From positions 37,946-101,945 of the forward strand of contig NZ_BBYF01000021.1 of assembly GCF_001894745.1 (NCBI RefSeq): a stretch of DNA of 64,000 bases. Reading direction: 5' to 3'. The notes below the pieces were generated by a model. It saw nothing but the letters and a program-made list of their open reading frames with translations, did no database searches and was not told the DNA's origin. This DNA is from Paenibacillus sp. NAIST15-1. Lineage in GTDB: Bacteria > Bacillota > Bacilli > Paenibacillales > Paenibacillaceae. Below, in pieces: positions 34,409-44,134 of this stretch. Every line of letters starts with the position of its first letter. Within the stretch, counting starts at the first letter, position 1. Position numbers and translations under genes: made by a program.

Positions 34409-35755
34409 TTATTTTTCGGATTCCCTATGCTTCCAATATAGACGCGTCTCAGACACGACGACTCCAGACAAACCGAGCAGTGCAACTAAGTTCGGCAGCG
34501 CCATTAATCCATTTACAATATCAGCAAGCTTCCATATCATATCCAGCTTGATAAATGCCCCAAAGCCAATGATCGCAATGAACATAAGGCGGTACGGCAG
34601 AATCGATTTGACACCGAATAAATAAACCATGCACCGTTCGCCGTAATAGTTCCAGCCAAGAATCGTCGTAAATGCAAATAAAATCAAGCAAAACATAAGA
34701 ATGAGGGAACCGTATGGCAGCGCAGCATCAAATGCTGCCTGTGTCATGGCCGCTCCTTCCATTGGGCCATTCCATACACCCGTTACAATCAATGTTAATC
34801 CTGTAAGCGAGCAGACGATGATCGTATCGATGAATGTTCCGGTCATTGATATGAGTCCTTGCTCAGCCGGCCATTTCACCTTCGCAGCCGCGGCCGCAAT
34901 CGGTGCGCTTCCGAGACCTGATTCATTGGAGAATACGCCTCTTGCAATCCCGTTGCGGATCGCCATCATAACCGTTGCTCCCAAGAAGCCGCCACCTGCT
35001 GCTGTTGCATTGAACGCGCCATGGAAAATTAACGACAGTGCGTGCGGTATCTGATCCGCAAATGCAATAAGCACAACAAAACTCGCGATAAAATAGATAA
35101 TAGCCATGACAGGAACAATTGTCGTCGTCACATGCGATATACTCTGAATCCCGCCAATTGTAACAAGCGCGGTCACGATAGTGACGATTGCCGCAGTGAC
35201 TACTGCAGGTACACCAAGGCTTGCTTCTGTAGAAGTGACGATCGCATTAATTTGCGGAAATGTACCAATTCCAAGTAAGGCAACCAGTACTCCGCTAATC
35301 GCAAAGAACACAGCAAGCGGCTTGAATTTCATGCCAAGTCCCTTCTCAATATAATACATAGGACCGCCTAGCACTTGTCCATTGTCATCAATGTTGCGAT
35401 ACTTGACAGCAAGCAATCCTTCCGCATATTTGGTGGCCATTCCGAAGAATGCAGCAACCCACATCCAGAACAATGCACCGGGTCCACCCACCTTTATTGC
35501 AGTAGCAACCCCCACGATATTACCAGTTCCAATTGTCGCCGCCAACGCAGTAGCCAATGCACCGAAGCTGGATACATCCCCTTCTCCCTCGTTCTTCGAC
35601 TTGAATATTAACTTCAAGGCGAGCGGCAGGCGGAACAACTGTAGCGCTCCCAAGCGGATCGTTAATAAAATTCCCGTTCCTACTAATAAAATAAGAAGCG
35701 GTGCTCCCCATACCATGTTGTTCAATTTGTCTAACCATTGTTCCATCATTGTCAA
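34409..35755 (-). CDS. Sodium:alanine/glycine symporter (AGCS family)
   Basis: 448 residues with about ten to eleven membrane segments. Family motifs are FGALATALAATIGTGNIVGVATAI near residue 65, GPGALFWMWVAAFFGMATKYAEGLLAVKYR, and FSNESGLGSAPIAAAAA. It imports alanine or glycine with Na+. TTG 35755 follows GAGGGG at about 7 bases. A tandem glycine riboswitch and a terminator precede it, so glycine is the likely signal and probably a substrate. Confidence 0.93.
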   Translation of the reverse strand: MTMMEQWLDKLNNMVWGAPLLILLVGTGILLTIRLGALQLFRLPLALKLIFKSKNEGEGDVSSFGALATALAATIGTGNIVGVATAIKVGGPGALFWMWVAAFFGMATKYAEGLLAVKYRNIDDNGQVLGGPMYYIEKGLGMKFKPLAVFFAISGVLVALLGIGTFPQINAIVTSTEASLGVPAVVTAAIVTIVTALVTIGGIQSISHVTTTIVPVMAIIYFIASFVVLIAFADQIPHALSLIFHGAFNATAAGGGFLGATVMMAIRNGIARGVFSNESGLGSAPIAAAAAKVKWPAEQGLISMTGTFIDTIIVCSLTGLTLIVTGVWNGPMEGAAMTQAAFDAALPYGSLILMFCLILFAFTTILGWNYYGERCMVYLFGVKSILPYRLMFIAIIGFGAFIKLDMIWKLADIVNGLMALPNLVALLGLSGVVVSETRLYWKHRESEK

Positions 35756-35787
35756 ATCAGTTCCCCTCTTTGTGAATAATAAAAAGA

Positions 35788-35807
35788 GTCAAATCGAATG
35801 ATTTGAC
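35788..35807 (-). terminator. Expression-platform terminator between riboswitch and symporter
   Basis: On the minus strand GTCAAATC-ATTC-GATTTGAC followed by TCTTTTTATT. It sits between the glycine aptamers and the start codon. Ligand binding is expected to prevent or promote its formation. Confidence 0.8.
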
Positions 35808-35894
35808 CCTGGGGACATGTGTGCAGAATAAATAACCTGACGTAAGTGACATACCTAAATAAGATCATCATACCAATGACTTACGATTTCTACG

Positions 35895-36115
35895 CTTCTG
35901 CATCCCTGTCCTTTTACCTGAGAGTTTTAACGAATTAATGAGATTCAATTCGCCTTGCCCCTTCGGTGCCCCAATCATGGAGTCTCTCCAGAGTCCTGTC
36001 CATTTACGGTCCTGCTTATACATACTCGAGCTCAAGGTTCGATATGCCTAGGCGCCTGAGAGCTTACCCCTTCGGCTAGACGATTCGTCTATCTCCCGCA
36101 AACTTCATCCAGTTA
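35895..36115 (-). promoter_or_regulatory. Tandem glycine riboswitch
   Basis: On the minus strand the first aptamer contains GCGGGAGA, GCCGAAGGGGTAAG and CTCTCAGGCG. A linker leads to the second, with GGACAGGACTCTGGAGAGA, GCACCGAAGGGGCAAGG and CTCTCAGGTAAAAGGACAG. These CCGAAGGGG and CTCTCAGG cores are the conserved glycine-aptamer elements, here in the classic two-aptamer arrangement. It lies in the leader of the AGCS symporter gene with a terminator downstream. Confidence 0.92.
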
Positions 36116-36131
36116 TAAAGTTGTAGGTAAC

Positions 36132-36160
36132 ATTATAGTAGACACACTATCATTGTGCAA
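36132..36160 (-). promoter_or_regulatory. Promoter of the riboswitch-symporter transcript
   Basis: Minus-strand TTGCAC (36160-36155), a 17-base spacer and a perfect TATAAT (36137-36132), placed just upstream of the first glycine aptamer. Confidence 0.7.
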
Positions 36161-36196
36161 TGATCCACTGCATTGTAATTTATCCCATACCATTTA

Positions 36197-37654
36197 TCAC
36201 ACATGTGCTCGTTGACTGTAATACAGGGATCTGGCCTCATTTAATAAATGAATGAGTTCTTTCATATTCTGTTCGCTCGTATCGTAATTGGTAAAGCATG
36301 CACGCAGCGTTGGTACACCATGAATGGTAAATACGGATAGCCACACTTTCCCTGTGCTTAATAAATGTTGATTCACAATTAGAGCGAAATGCTGATCGTT
36401 TCGTTCCCATGCATCTTGATCAAGAAAGCAGATGACAGGCAGCACGGTATCGTTGGCAACTGTCCAGCCAGATCGCATTAATTCTTCTCTGAATCGCTTG
36501 CCCATTTCAACTTGATGTCGCAAGACAGCCCGATATCCTTCCCAACCCGCAGTAGCCAGGGATAGATACAGCTTCAATCCTATAAATCTCCGTGACCATT
36601 GAATGGAATGCGTATATGGATCGATCGTATGCAGCTCTCCTCCCTCCTTCGGCATATAATCTGCCGTTATACGGAAGGTTTCATTCAATATACGTGAATG
36701 CCGTGTGAAGTACATGCCCGCCCCCATCGGAACGGACAGCCACTTATGAGCATCAAACGCGATTGAATCTGCTTGCTGGATACCATCCACATGGTAGGAC
36801 ATTTCGGAATCCAACACGATTGCACCGCCATAAGCAGCATCTACATGAAGCCACATCTGTTCATGCTCCGCTATTGCTGCGATGTCCATTAACGGATCAA
36901 TTGCACCGGCTCCCGTCGTTCCCGCTGTAGCAATAATAAGAAATGGGGCAAAACCCTGCGCGCGGTCTATACGTATTTGTTCTAATAACGCGTCTATATC
37001 CATTTGCAAGGAATCGTTCGTACGAATGGAGCGAATTGAATTCGTTCCAAGCCCACAGGAACGAGCCGCTTTCACCAATGAATGATGACTCTCTTCAGAA
37101 GCATACAGAATGGGTGGCTTCTCCAGAGCTGCTAATCCGTCTGTTGCATACTTTGGAAAATGATAAGATAGAGCCGTTAAGACAGCAGTCATATTAGCTT
37201 CCGCTCCCCCAGTCGTGAAGGTTCCATCAGCAACATCACGCGGGTAACCAAATTGAACGGCGAGCTCACGCAGTACGTAATTCTCAATCTCTACCGCGAG
37301 CGGCGCATGACTCCATGCAGCAAGCTGGGGGTTAAACGCCGCTGTTATCGTGTCTGCCATAATCCCCATAAAGTTCGGACGGGGATTGTATAAGCCATAA
37401 TATCCTGGATGTGCTGTGTGCACTTGATATCGACGCAGTCCTTCTATAACATGCTGAACCGCAGTTTGAGGCTTGACAGGAGCAGCAAAGTCAATTTGCT
37501 CCGCATACTGCACGATTTCTGACGGGATTAATTCAGGGGCAACTACTACCTCGTCGGTGTATGATAGATACTGACTGATTTTCTCTAACGTATATGAGCC
37601 TAGCATATACTGTTCCTCAGTTGATAGATCCAAGATCGGATTCTGTCTAAGCAT
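36197..37654 (-). CDS. Group II pyridoxal-phosphate-dependent amino acid decarboxylase
   Basis: 485 residues. HPGYYGLYNPRPNFMGIMAD near residue 80, TTGGAEANMTAVL, HVDAAYGGAIVL with the cofactor Asp, and IAFDAHKWLSVPMGAG with the candidate Schiff-base Lys near residue 313. This is the aromatic-L-amino-acid/glutamate/diaminobutyrate decarboxylase fold. The specific substrate cannot be told by eye. It ends just before the promoter of the riboswitch-controlled symporter on the same strand and looks independently transcribed. Confidence 0.88.
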   Translation of the reverse strand: MLRQNPILDLSTEEQYMLGSYTLEKISQYLSYTDEVVVAPELIPSEIVQYAEQIDFAAPVKPQTAVQHVIEGLRRYQVHTAHPGYYGLYNPRPNFMGIMADTITAAFNPQLAAWSHAPLAVEIENYVLRELAVQFGYPRDVADGTFTTGGAEANMTAVLTALSYHFPKYATDGLAALEKPPILYASEESHHSLVKAARSCGLGTNSIRSIRTNDSLQMDIDALLEQIRIDRAQGFAPFLIIATAGTTGAGAIDPLMDIAAIAEHEQMWLHVDAAYGGAIVLDSEMSYHVDGIQQADSIAFDAHKWLSVPMGAGMYFTRHSRILNETFRITADYMPKEGGELHTIDPYTHSIQWSRRFIGLKLYLSLATAGWEGYRAVLRHQVEMGKRFREELMRSGWTVANDTVLPVICFLDQDAWERNDQHFALIVNQHLLSTGKVWLSVFTIHGVPTLRACFTNYDTSEQNMKELIHLLNEARSLYYSQRAHV

Positions 37655-37864
37655 ACAGATTCCAGCAACTCCCTTCCACTGTTCAATTCAAGAAAGATGT
37701 TCCAATTGAATAATAGCTTACCGACCAAGACGACAATTGAACAGGTACAGTTTATCAGTTCGCTATGAGGACAGGCCATTTATCCCCCTATTATACATAC
37801 CGTCCTACCATTTACATCGTATTTTGAATATGAGCGCAAGATTTCGAAATCTCAACTCAAAAAA

Positions 37865-37889
37865 ACCGCCCCTATTATCTAGAGACGGT
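37865..37889 (-). terminator. Terminator of the aldo/keto reductase gene
   Basis: Minus-strand arms ACCGTCTCTA / TAGGGGCGGT (10 bp with two G-U pairs) around a 5-base loop, followed by seven or more T. Confidence 0.8.
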
Positions 37890-37914
37890 GTCTATTGCTT
37901 CCTTACTTTCTCAT

Positions 37915-38892
37915 TTACTCAGGCAATCGGTATACAGCAAAAGGTTCACCATACCGATATCGACGGCTTATTTCATCCAATCGGTTCAACTGTTCTTCAT
38001 TAAGTTCGACATTGACACTCGTTATATTGTCCTCTAACTGCTCCACCTTCGTCGCTCCTACAATGACTGTCGATACACAAGGCTGGTGCATAAGCCAAGC
38101 TAATGACAACGAGCTTGGGCTGCAGCCGATATCCGCTGCCAATTCGCTCACCTGTTCACTTAACGCAAACCGTTCTTCATTGAAGAATTTGTAGAAATTC
38201 GGATCCGTATCTGCTCGTGAGCCAGCTGGCTTCTGATCTTCTACTCGATATTTTCCTGTCAGAATTCCTCCTGCAAGCGGATAATATGGAATGATTCCCA
38301 CCCCTTGATCCTGACATAGCGGAACCAGTTCCAGTTCTGGCGTTCGATCAGCTAGTGAATAGCTGGTTTGCATGGACACATAACGATTCAGACCAAGCCG
38401 TTCACTGATGCCAATCGCCTTCATCAGCTCCCAAGCAGCGTAGTTAGACGCTCCGATATACCGCACCTTGCCTGAACGTATCATATCATCAAGCGTCCGC
38501 AGCGTCTCCTCAAGTGGAGTATGCGGATCAAATGAATGTATTTGATACAGGTCAATATAATCGGTATTCAGCCGCTTCAAGCTATTGTCTAATTCCTGCT
38601 GCAAATGAAAGCGAGATGACCCGCGCTCGTTCGGCCCCTGTCCTCGAATTAATCCTGCCTTCGTTGTCAGCACGACATTGTGTCGATTGCCTGTCAGCGC
38701 CTCACCGATGATGCGTTCTGATTCTGAACCAGCATAAATATTAGCCGTATCAATAAAGTTAATGCCATAGTCCAGCGCTTGATGAATAATCCGAGTCGAA
38801 GCCTGCTTGTCGGCCCGCTTGCCGAACGCATTTGTTCCTAATCCAAGCACAGACACCTTCAATCCACTATTGCCAAGACGACGATATTGCAT
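37915..38892 (-). CDS. Aldo/keto reductase (Kv-beta/YghZ-like)
   Basis: About 325 residues of TIM-barrel AKR: GLGTNAFG near the N-terminus, FIDTANIYAGSESERIIGEAL with catalytic Asp and Tyr, LTTKAGL with the catalytic Lys, and LYQIHSFDPHTPLEETLRTLD with His. The C-terminus has STVIVGATKVEQLEDNI. AAGGAG lies 9 bases before the ATG at 38892. A cytoplasmic NADPH-dependent carbonyl reductase. The substrate is unknown. Confidence 0.9.
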   Translation of the reverse strand: MQYRRLGNSGLKVSVLGLGTNAFGKRADKQASTRIIHQALDYGINFIDTANIYAGSESERIIGEALTGNRHNVVLTTKAGLIRGQGPNERGSSRFHLQQELDNSLKRLNTDYIDLYQIHSFDPHTPLEETLRTLDDMIRSGKVRYIGASNYAAWELMKAIGISERLGLNRYVSMQTSYSLADRTPELELVPLCQDQGVGIIPYYPLAGGILTGKYRVEDQKPAGSRADTDPNFYKFFNEERFALSEQVSELAADIGCSPSSLSLAWLMHQPCVSTVIVGATKVEQLEDNITSVNVELNEEQLNRLDEISRRYRYGEPFAVYRLPE

Positions 38893-39012
38893 GACGATCA
38901 ACTCCTTGCTTTCCTTATTTAGCAGTAATTATATCACAAGCTATCCCCTTGATCTGAATCCGATCAAATATGTGTCTGCCTTATGATTCCACTTCCGCGC
39001 ACAAAAAGAAAA

Positions 39013-39030
39013 ACTCATGAAAGCATGAGT
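39013..39030 (-). terminator. Terminator of the DUF11-repeat gene
   Basis: Minus-strand ACTCATG-CTTT-CATGAGT followed by TTTTTCTTTTT. Confidence 0.75.
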
Positions 39031-39077
39031 TCTCAACAACAATAAAGAATCCAGAATCTCTATGGATTACACGACAT

Positions 39078-42000
39078 TTATACGAATGGAAAAATCGTCG
39101 GACATTGCAATGGAAGGCTGATGCTGCATGACTCCGGTATCGGGATTAATGCCCTAGGTTGACAGAATGTCGCTTCAACCATCAGCGGTATTGTAAATTT
39201 CACGATAAGCTCCAAACACCAATCCAATTGCAACTCAATCGTTAAGCTGTCAGTAATTCGTGCAGCACAATGGATATCGAATATTTGAGAAGTAATGTTG
39301 GATTCATCTAATGGGAGCGGTAAGCAAAGTGATACTTTCTCGTTATTCTTGACCAATAGCGTAAACGTACATGTTTCTCCCGTTCCGCTATCCGTTAACG
39401 TAATCGTTACTTCTACAGAGCACGTGGTCAGTACAATAGCTGCTTGCGATCCGATAATGGGCAGCGGCAGCCGCTTTACAACCGTGATGCTGCATTCTCC
39501 CGTAGCTGGCACTGCATTGCAGCTCACGAGCACTTGCCGACCACCAGCAATTGCTTGTTCTACGAAAGCCCTGCAGGTTTCGGGAATAGATTCTTCCACG
39601 ATAAAATCACTCCGAGTGACAACCCAATCGAACAGTTTGCTGACAGAAATGCACTCTAAAGGACGAACAACTAGCGTCGTAATCATAGCTGTAACAGGAG
39701 GCGTATTATCCGCCTGAGCGGTAGCCGTGTTGGTAACCACCCCTTCTAACAAAGGAATGACTGTAATGATAATCGTCTGTTCTTGTTGACCCTCCAATGT
39801 GCCCAAGAGACAAGTAACGGTCTGCCCGGATACAGAGCAAGTGCCTCCTTCAGATTGAACACTGACAAATTCAACCGTAGGAGGAATGACATCACGCACG
39901 ATTACATTCGTCAGAGGAAGTTCTCCGAGATTTGCAACACTGATCGTATATTGCAACAGGCCGCCCACAAGCACAGGGTTGCTTGATGCTTGCTTCGAAA
40001 TGGCGAGCGGCTGTAATACCGTAATGCTTGCGGTTGCTGTTTCAGAGTCTTCAACATTATCAGCGGTCACCACTGCTGTGTTCGTTAATGTTCCTGTTAC
40101 AGTCGTAATTGCTTCGATCGTAATCATAGCGCACGTTCCAGGGGCAATGACACCGAAAGATGCTGTGATCGTGTGCCCGACCTGCGTGAATGTGCCTTCA
40201 GATACTTGGATACCAGTGACTTCAACGCCTGCAGGCAATGTGTCCACCGCAACCACATTTGTGGCCGCCGTTTCTCCCATGTTGCACACCGTCACTTGAA
40301 AGATGACTTCATTTCCAAGGGTTACAAGATCCGGCTCGGCAAGCTTCTCAATGGTTAAAAAAGCAGGAGGAAGCGCAATGACGGTTGTATCAATCGTGGA
40401 TGATACAGGTTCTGTTTGATCAGATGTCGCTGTAGCTGTGTTCGTTACGACGCCCGGAGCTGTAGGAATAACGGTAATCGTGATGATTTCAGACTGACCA
40501 GGATCAAGATCGCCAATCAATGCTGTCACGGTGCCAGCCGCTTCAGTTACGGTTCCTTGCGTAGTTTCGGCAGATACGAAGACGAGACCAGGTGGCAGCA
40601 CATCCACCACTTCCACGCCGGTTAATAACTCCGTCGTCTCGTTGGAGACAACGATCGTATAGATGAGTTCTTCTCCAACAGTTGCAGGATCCGGCCCTGC
40701 AAACTTCGATATCATTAACTCAAGTATCGGCTCTTCGATAACTAGAGTTTCGGTAGTAGAGGATTGTGGCGCAGTCTCATCTGAAAAAGTCGTTGCCGTG
40801 TTCAAGACTGTACCTGTGACCGTTGGGATGACGACGATAAAAATGACCACAGTCTCTCCCGGAGCAAGTGAACCAATGTCATTCGTAATTGTCGTGCCAT
40901 CGAACGAAATCGTCCCTTGATCCGATTCAGCGGATACAAAGGTGGTTCCTGCCGGCAGCGGATCATTCATAACAACATTGGTCGCTGTGCTCCCTCCAAT
41001 ATTGGAGACAAAGATAATATAAACGAGTTCTGAATTTACGGCGACGATTGGGGGAAAGTCCAGCTTCTCAATTTCTAGAATTGGAGGCGGCAGAGGATTT
41101 ACGGTATTGACTGCGGTTGAGGAAATGATACCGGTCTGATTGGCTTGGGCTGAAGCAGTATTGGATATGAGACCAGCCGCTGTTGCCAGCACGGTAATAT
41201 TGACGGTAACACTTTGACCAACCGGGATCGTCCCGATATCTACGGTAACCGTTCCAGCAGCAAACGATGCCGAACCTTGCGTAGTTTGAACCGATTGAAA
41301 CGTAACACCAGCTGGTAGCGGGTCAGTAAGTACAGTGTTCACAAGCGGGGAGTCTCCATCGTTGCTGACGACAATGGTGTATACGATCTCTTCTCCAACG
41401 GTGACTGTATCAGGAAAAGAGGTCTTCTCCAGCAGCAGCGTCGGTGGAATATTGTCAATTTGAATCGCCAGCAGATTGACAGTATATCCGTCGCCATTCG
41501 TTCCAAATTGAATCGCTGCTGAAGTTTGCCCGTTCACGAGACTGTTGGAGATGCTTACGTTGGAAATATCCCATCCTTGGCGATTCCCCTCAATGATGTT
41601 GGATCCCGGCTGCCCAGGTATCGGATTGCGATCCCCAAACGTAGCCGTTGGATTGATATTCCCATTGTCATCGTAAATTAGTGATTGAAAGAAATTGTTC
41701 GTAAATCCAGCGGGTTGCGGAATTGTTGTAAGACTGGCAAGGGTTGGGCCGAAACGTACGAAATCTCCCGTAATCGCCGCGTCCCCTTCTTGCGCGCTGA
41801 CGAGAAGACGGCCAGTAATAGGGCCTGTTGACGGAGTTTGGAAATTCCCAATCATTTCATTGACTGGTGGAGATACGGCTTGAATCGGGACGTTCCCGAC
41901 ATATAAATTCATGCTGCGGAAAGGCAATGCAGGATTCACGTATACGACCCCGAGTGACCAACCTGCGAAACTTGTCGTATTCGGATCCGGAACCAGTGTT

Positions 42001-42512
42001 CCAACGATTTTTCCAGCCCCATATGTTCCTGCACCGCCACCTGCTACAAGCGCAGTAACGTTGGCAGAACGCACATATCCTAAATCACCTTGAATATTAA
42101 CGGCATAATTAAAGAACGTCTCTGGCTGAATATTGAACATTCCTGCTGGGGTACTGAATCTGACCGGGTCATTCAAACGGGCCGATAAATCCTCGCCGCC
42201 CGGTGTATTGATCAAATATGTCCCGCCCCATACCAATTCAGCGTATACAACTGTACTTCCAGGAGGGAGGACGAGCGAATTTGTTGAAAAATTTATCATA
42301 TACATATTCGTCGTTCCCCCGCCAGTCGCAGGACTGGACGGAACCGTTCCGCACACCGAGTTCGGATCATTGATAATAAAGGAGCCGATCGCATCAGCCG
42401 TACCCGGTGTACAAGCAGGAGAAAATCTAGAGGCGCGGCTGATCCCTAGAGAATTCCCAGTGAACGTAATCGCACCTCTTGTTATCGTACTGAAGCGCAA
42501 TATAAATGGCAT
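39078..42512 (-). CDS. Large DUF11-repeat surface/exosporium-like protein
   Basis: 1144 residues without a recognisable signal peptide or LPXTG anchor. Residues 1 to about 355 form a beta-rich N-terminal domain (ITRGAITFTGNSLGISR; FAGWSLGVVYVNP). Five DUF11 repeats of about 118 residues follow to about 950, each with VGEEIVYTIVVSN-like, TDPLPAGVTF-like and SNTASA-like blocks. The last 190 residues are Cys-rich (SKLFDWVVTRSDFIVEE, LPIIGSQAAIVLTTCSVEV). Proteins of this layout occur in Bacillales spore surfaces. That location is inferred from the absence of a signal peptide. AAGGATG precedes the ATG. Confidence 0.8.
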   Translation of the reverse strand: MPFILRFSTITRGAITFTGNSLGISRASRFSPACTPGTADAIGSFIINDPNSVCGTVPSSPATGGGTTNMYMINFSTNSLVLPPGSTVVYAELVWGGTYLINTPGGEDLSARLNDPVRFSTPAGMFNIQPETFFNYAVNIQGDLGYVRSANVTALVAGGGAGTYGAGKIVGTLVPDPNTTSFAGWSLGVVYVNPALPFRSMNLYVGNVPIQAVSPPVNEMIGNFQTPSTGPITGRLLVSAQEGDAAITGDFVRFGPTLASLTTIPQPAGFTNNFFQSLIYDDNGNINPTATFGDRNPIPGQPGSNIIEGNRQGWDISNVSISNSLVNGQTSAAIQFGTNGDGYTVNLLAIQIDNIPPTLLLEKTSFPDTVTVGEEIVYTIVVSNDGDSPLVNTVLTDPLPAGVTFQSVQTTQGSASFAAGTVTVDIGTIPVGQSVTVNITVLATAAGLISNTASAQANQTGIISSTAVNTVNPLPPPILEIEKLDFPPIVAVNSELVYIIFVSNIGGSTATNVVMNDPLPAGTTFVSAESDQGTISFDGTTITNDIGSLAPGETVVIFIVVIPTVTGTVLNTATTFSDETAPQSSTTETLVIEEPILELMISKFAGPDPATVGEELIYTIVVSNETTELLTGVEVVDVLPPGLVFVSAETTQGTVTEAAGTVTALIGDLDPGQSEIITITVIPTAPGVVTNTATATSDQTEPVSSTIDTTVIALPPAFLTIEKLAEPDLVTLGNEVIFQVTVCNMGETAATNVVAVDTLPAGVEVTGIQVSEGTFTQVGHTITASFGVIAPGTCAMITIEAITTVTGTLTNTAVVTADNVEDSETATASITVLQPLAISKQASSNPVLVGGLLQYTISVANLGELPLTNVIVRDVIPPTVEFVSVQSEGGTCSVSGQTVTCLLGTLEGQQEQTIIITVIPLLEGVVTNTATAQADNTPPVTAMITTLVVRPLECISVSKLFDWVVTRSDFIVEESIPETCRAFVEQAIAGGRQVLVSCNAVPATGECSITVVKRLPLPIIGSQAAIVLTTCSVEVTITLTDSGTGETCTFTLLVKNNEKVSLCLPLPLDESNITSQIFDIHCAARITDSLTIELQLDWCLELIVKFTIPLMVEATFCQPRALIPIPESCSISLPLQCPTIFPFV

Positions 42513-42657
42513 TGTCTACACATCCTTACAGCATACGTGATCGTGTGATCATTATATTCTGTACGTACGCTGATAGTTCATTGACCCGATGTAGGCTTAT
42601 CCACCCGTCCAAGTCCCTCAATGAGGGGCAATCTATTGATTACAAATGCAAAATTAT

Positions 42658-43509
42658 TTACAAATGCAAATACATTTCATATTGCTCGAGCTCATTTCGA
42701 TTGAATCCATGCTTAGATACAAAACCTTCTAGATAATGATTATTCGCAAAAGAAACCGATACTCGCTCTGGCTGCTTCTCTCTTATCATTGTCAGCAGCA
42801 TATCCGTTGCAATCCCCTGATTTCGATATTCAACATCTACATAGAGAAAACTAACCTTGCCACTAACATTCATACATAAACTTGCAATGACCTTATCGTC
42901 TTTATAAGCTGCAACATAGTTATTGGTGTCAGACAGCCTCATGTAGTCCAGATCATTCTGCCAATTGATATGCGAAATACGCCAATTGTGCACATGCCGC
43001 TCAAAACATTCGAACGGAACTGGCTTTATGTCATACCCCTCAACATTTCTGCCCAAGATACTTGCTGGATGATGCAATGTAAAATAGCTAAGATCGTATA
43101 CCTTGGAGTAGCCTTTCTTTTTATAGAATTGGATCGCTCTGTCATTCCCAACAATGACTTCAAGGAATAGCTGCCCACAACCGCACTCCACTGCTCTAGC
43201 CTTGTGCAGCTCGAATAATTTTGAGCTCACTCCGATTCCACGATAATTAGGATGGATTGCAAGTGCTCCACAGCGCATCGTTAATATGCCTTCATATCTC
43301 TTCAATCCGCCTAGCATCAGTCCGACTGGGCGTTCCCCATCCATCGCAATATAGGAATTCTCCAACTGGTTGCCTTCAACGCCAAAGAAACGAGTCTTGA
43401 ACATCTCCTCGGAGATTTCCATATTCACGATATAATCAGAAAAGCCAACTGTAAACGCTTCATAAATGTTTGAAATATCTACTTCTGAACATGCAAGATA
43501 CTTTATCAT
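42658..43509 (-). CDS. GNAT acetyltransferase with two GNAT domains
   Basis: 283 residues. The first GNAT domain shows GALAIHPNYRGIGVSSKLFELHKARA (the acetyl-CoA loop) and VGNDRAIQFYKKKGY. The C-terminal part has a second, shorter copy: FLYVDVEYRNQGIATDMLLTMIREK. Tandem GNAT proteins usually acetylate small amines. The substrate is unknown. It begins MIKYLACSEVDISNIYEAF. The gene stands alone, 36 bases from the DinB terminator. Confidence 0.87.
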   Translation of the reverse strand: MIKYLACSEVDISNIYEAFTVGFSDYIVNMEISEEMFKTRFFGVEGNQLENSYIAMDGERPVGLMLGGLKRYEGILTMRCGALAIHPNYRGIGVSSKLFELHKARAVECGCGQLFLEVIVGNDRAIQFYKKKGYSKVYDLSYFTLHHPASILGRNVEGYDIKPVPFECFERHVHNWRISHINWQNDLDYMRLSDTNNYVAAYKDDKVIASLCMNVSGKVSFLYVDVEYRNQGIATDMLLTMIREKQPERVSVSFANNHYLEGFVSKHGFNRNELEQYEMYLHL

Positions 43510-43567
43510 TTGCCATCATCCTCCAGTTCATTCCTCTCGGGACATATCTTACTCCACACAAAGAAAA

Positions 43568-43591
43568 GAAATCAACCAAAAGGTTGATTTC
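43568..43591 (-). terminator. Terminator of the heme-uptake/DinB operon
   Basis: Minus-strand GAAATCAACC-TTTT-GGTTGATTTC followed by TTTTCTTTG. It ends the operon that starts at 47455. Confidence 0.8.
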
Positions 43592-43621
43592 AAGGTAGCT
43601 CAATCTAACTTACATGTTGGC

Positions 43622-44119
43622 TCAATGTAAAGTTGCAGGGGCAGACCTCTGCTGCCTTGCAGAGATGGAGGCGGGATTGGTATGCTTAAGTATGAAGGCA
43701 ATTTGCCCTGCATGAAGACTGGTATGATACAACAGGCGTCCAACCGCTTGTAGCGGTGTGATGGTTCCCATTGGCGACTTCACCGGAACATGCCATGCTT
43801 GTTCAGGCAGCGTACACATCGCTTGACGAATATGATGTTGCGAATGTTGAATCAATTGCAGCATGTCAAGTATGCTTGTATATCGATTCGGATCGCCTGA
43901 CGGCCCTCGACTCGTTCGAATTTCCACATCCGCAGGCAACTCTTGGCCAAAGTACCACTCTGTGAATAAATATTCCACCTCTGCATTGTGTCTAATCATG
44001 TAGCCAATTGTGGCACTTCCCACTCCATAACTCAATTCATCATCAGTCAGTTCCTGCACCATCTGATAGAACCGTTCTTGGATCGTATCCCATATGACCG
44101 ATACCGTATCGTACGTCAT
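43622..44119 (-). CDS. DinB/YfiT-family protein
   Basis: 165 residues, four-helix DinB fold with candidate metal-binding His in IRHNAEVEYLF, IQHSQHHIRQAM and YHTSLHAGQIAFIL. Such proteins are metal-dependent thiol or small-molecule transferases (bacillithiol transferase types) in Bacillales, or of unknown role. It is the last gene of the iron/heme operon, 15 bases after the HugZ-like gene. Confidence 0.83.
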   Translation of the reverse strand: MTYDTVSVIWDTIQERFYQMVQELTDDELSYGVGSATIGYMIRHNAEVEYLFTEWYFGQELPADVEIRTSRGPSGDPNRYTSILDMLQLIQHSQHHIRQAMCTLPEQAWHVPVKSPMGTITPLQAVGRLLYHTSLHAGQIAFILKHTNPASISARQQRSAPATLH

Positions 44120-44134
44120 TCCTTCATCCCCCTC

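Noticed and set aside
39295..42540. Several plus-strand open frames opposite the DUF11 gene
   Set aside because: Antisense shadows of a repetitive Val/Thr-rich coding sequence; no ribosome sites and no domains.
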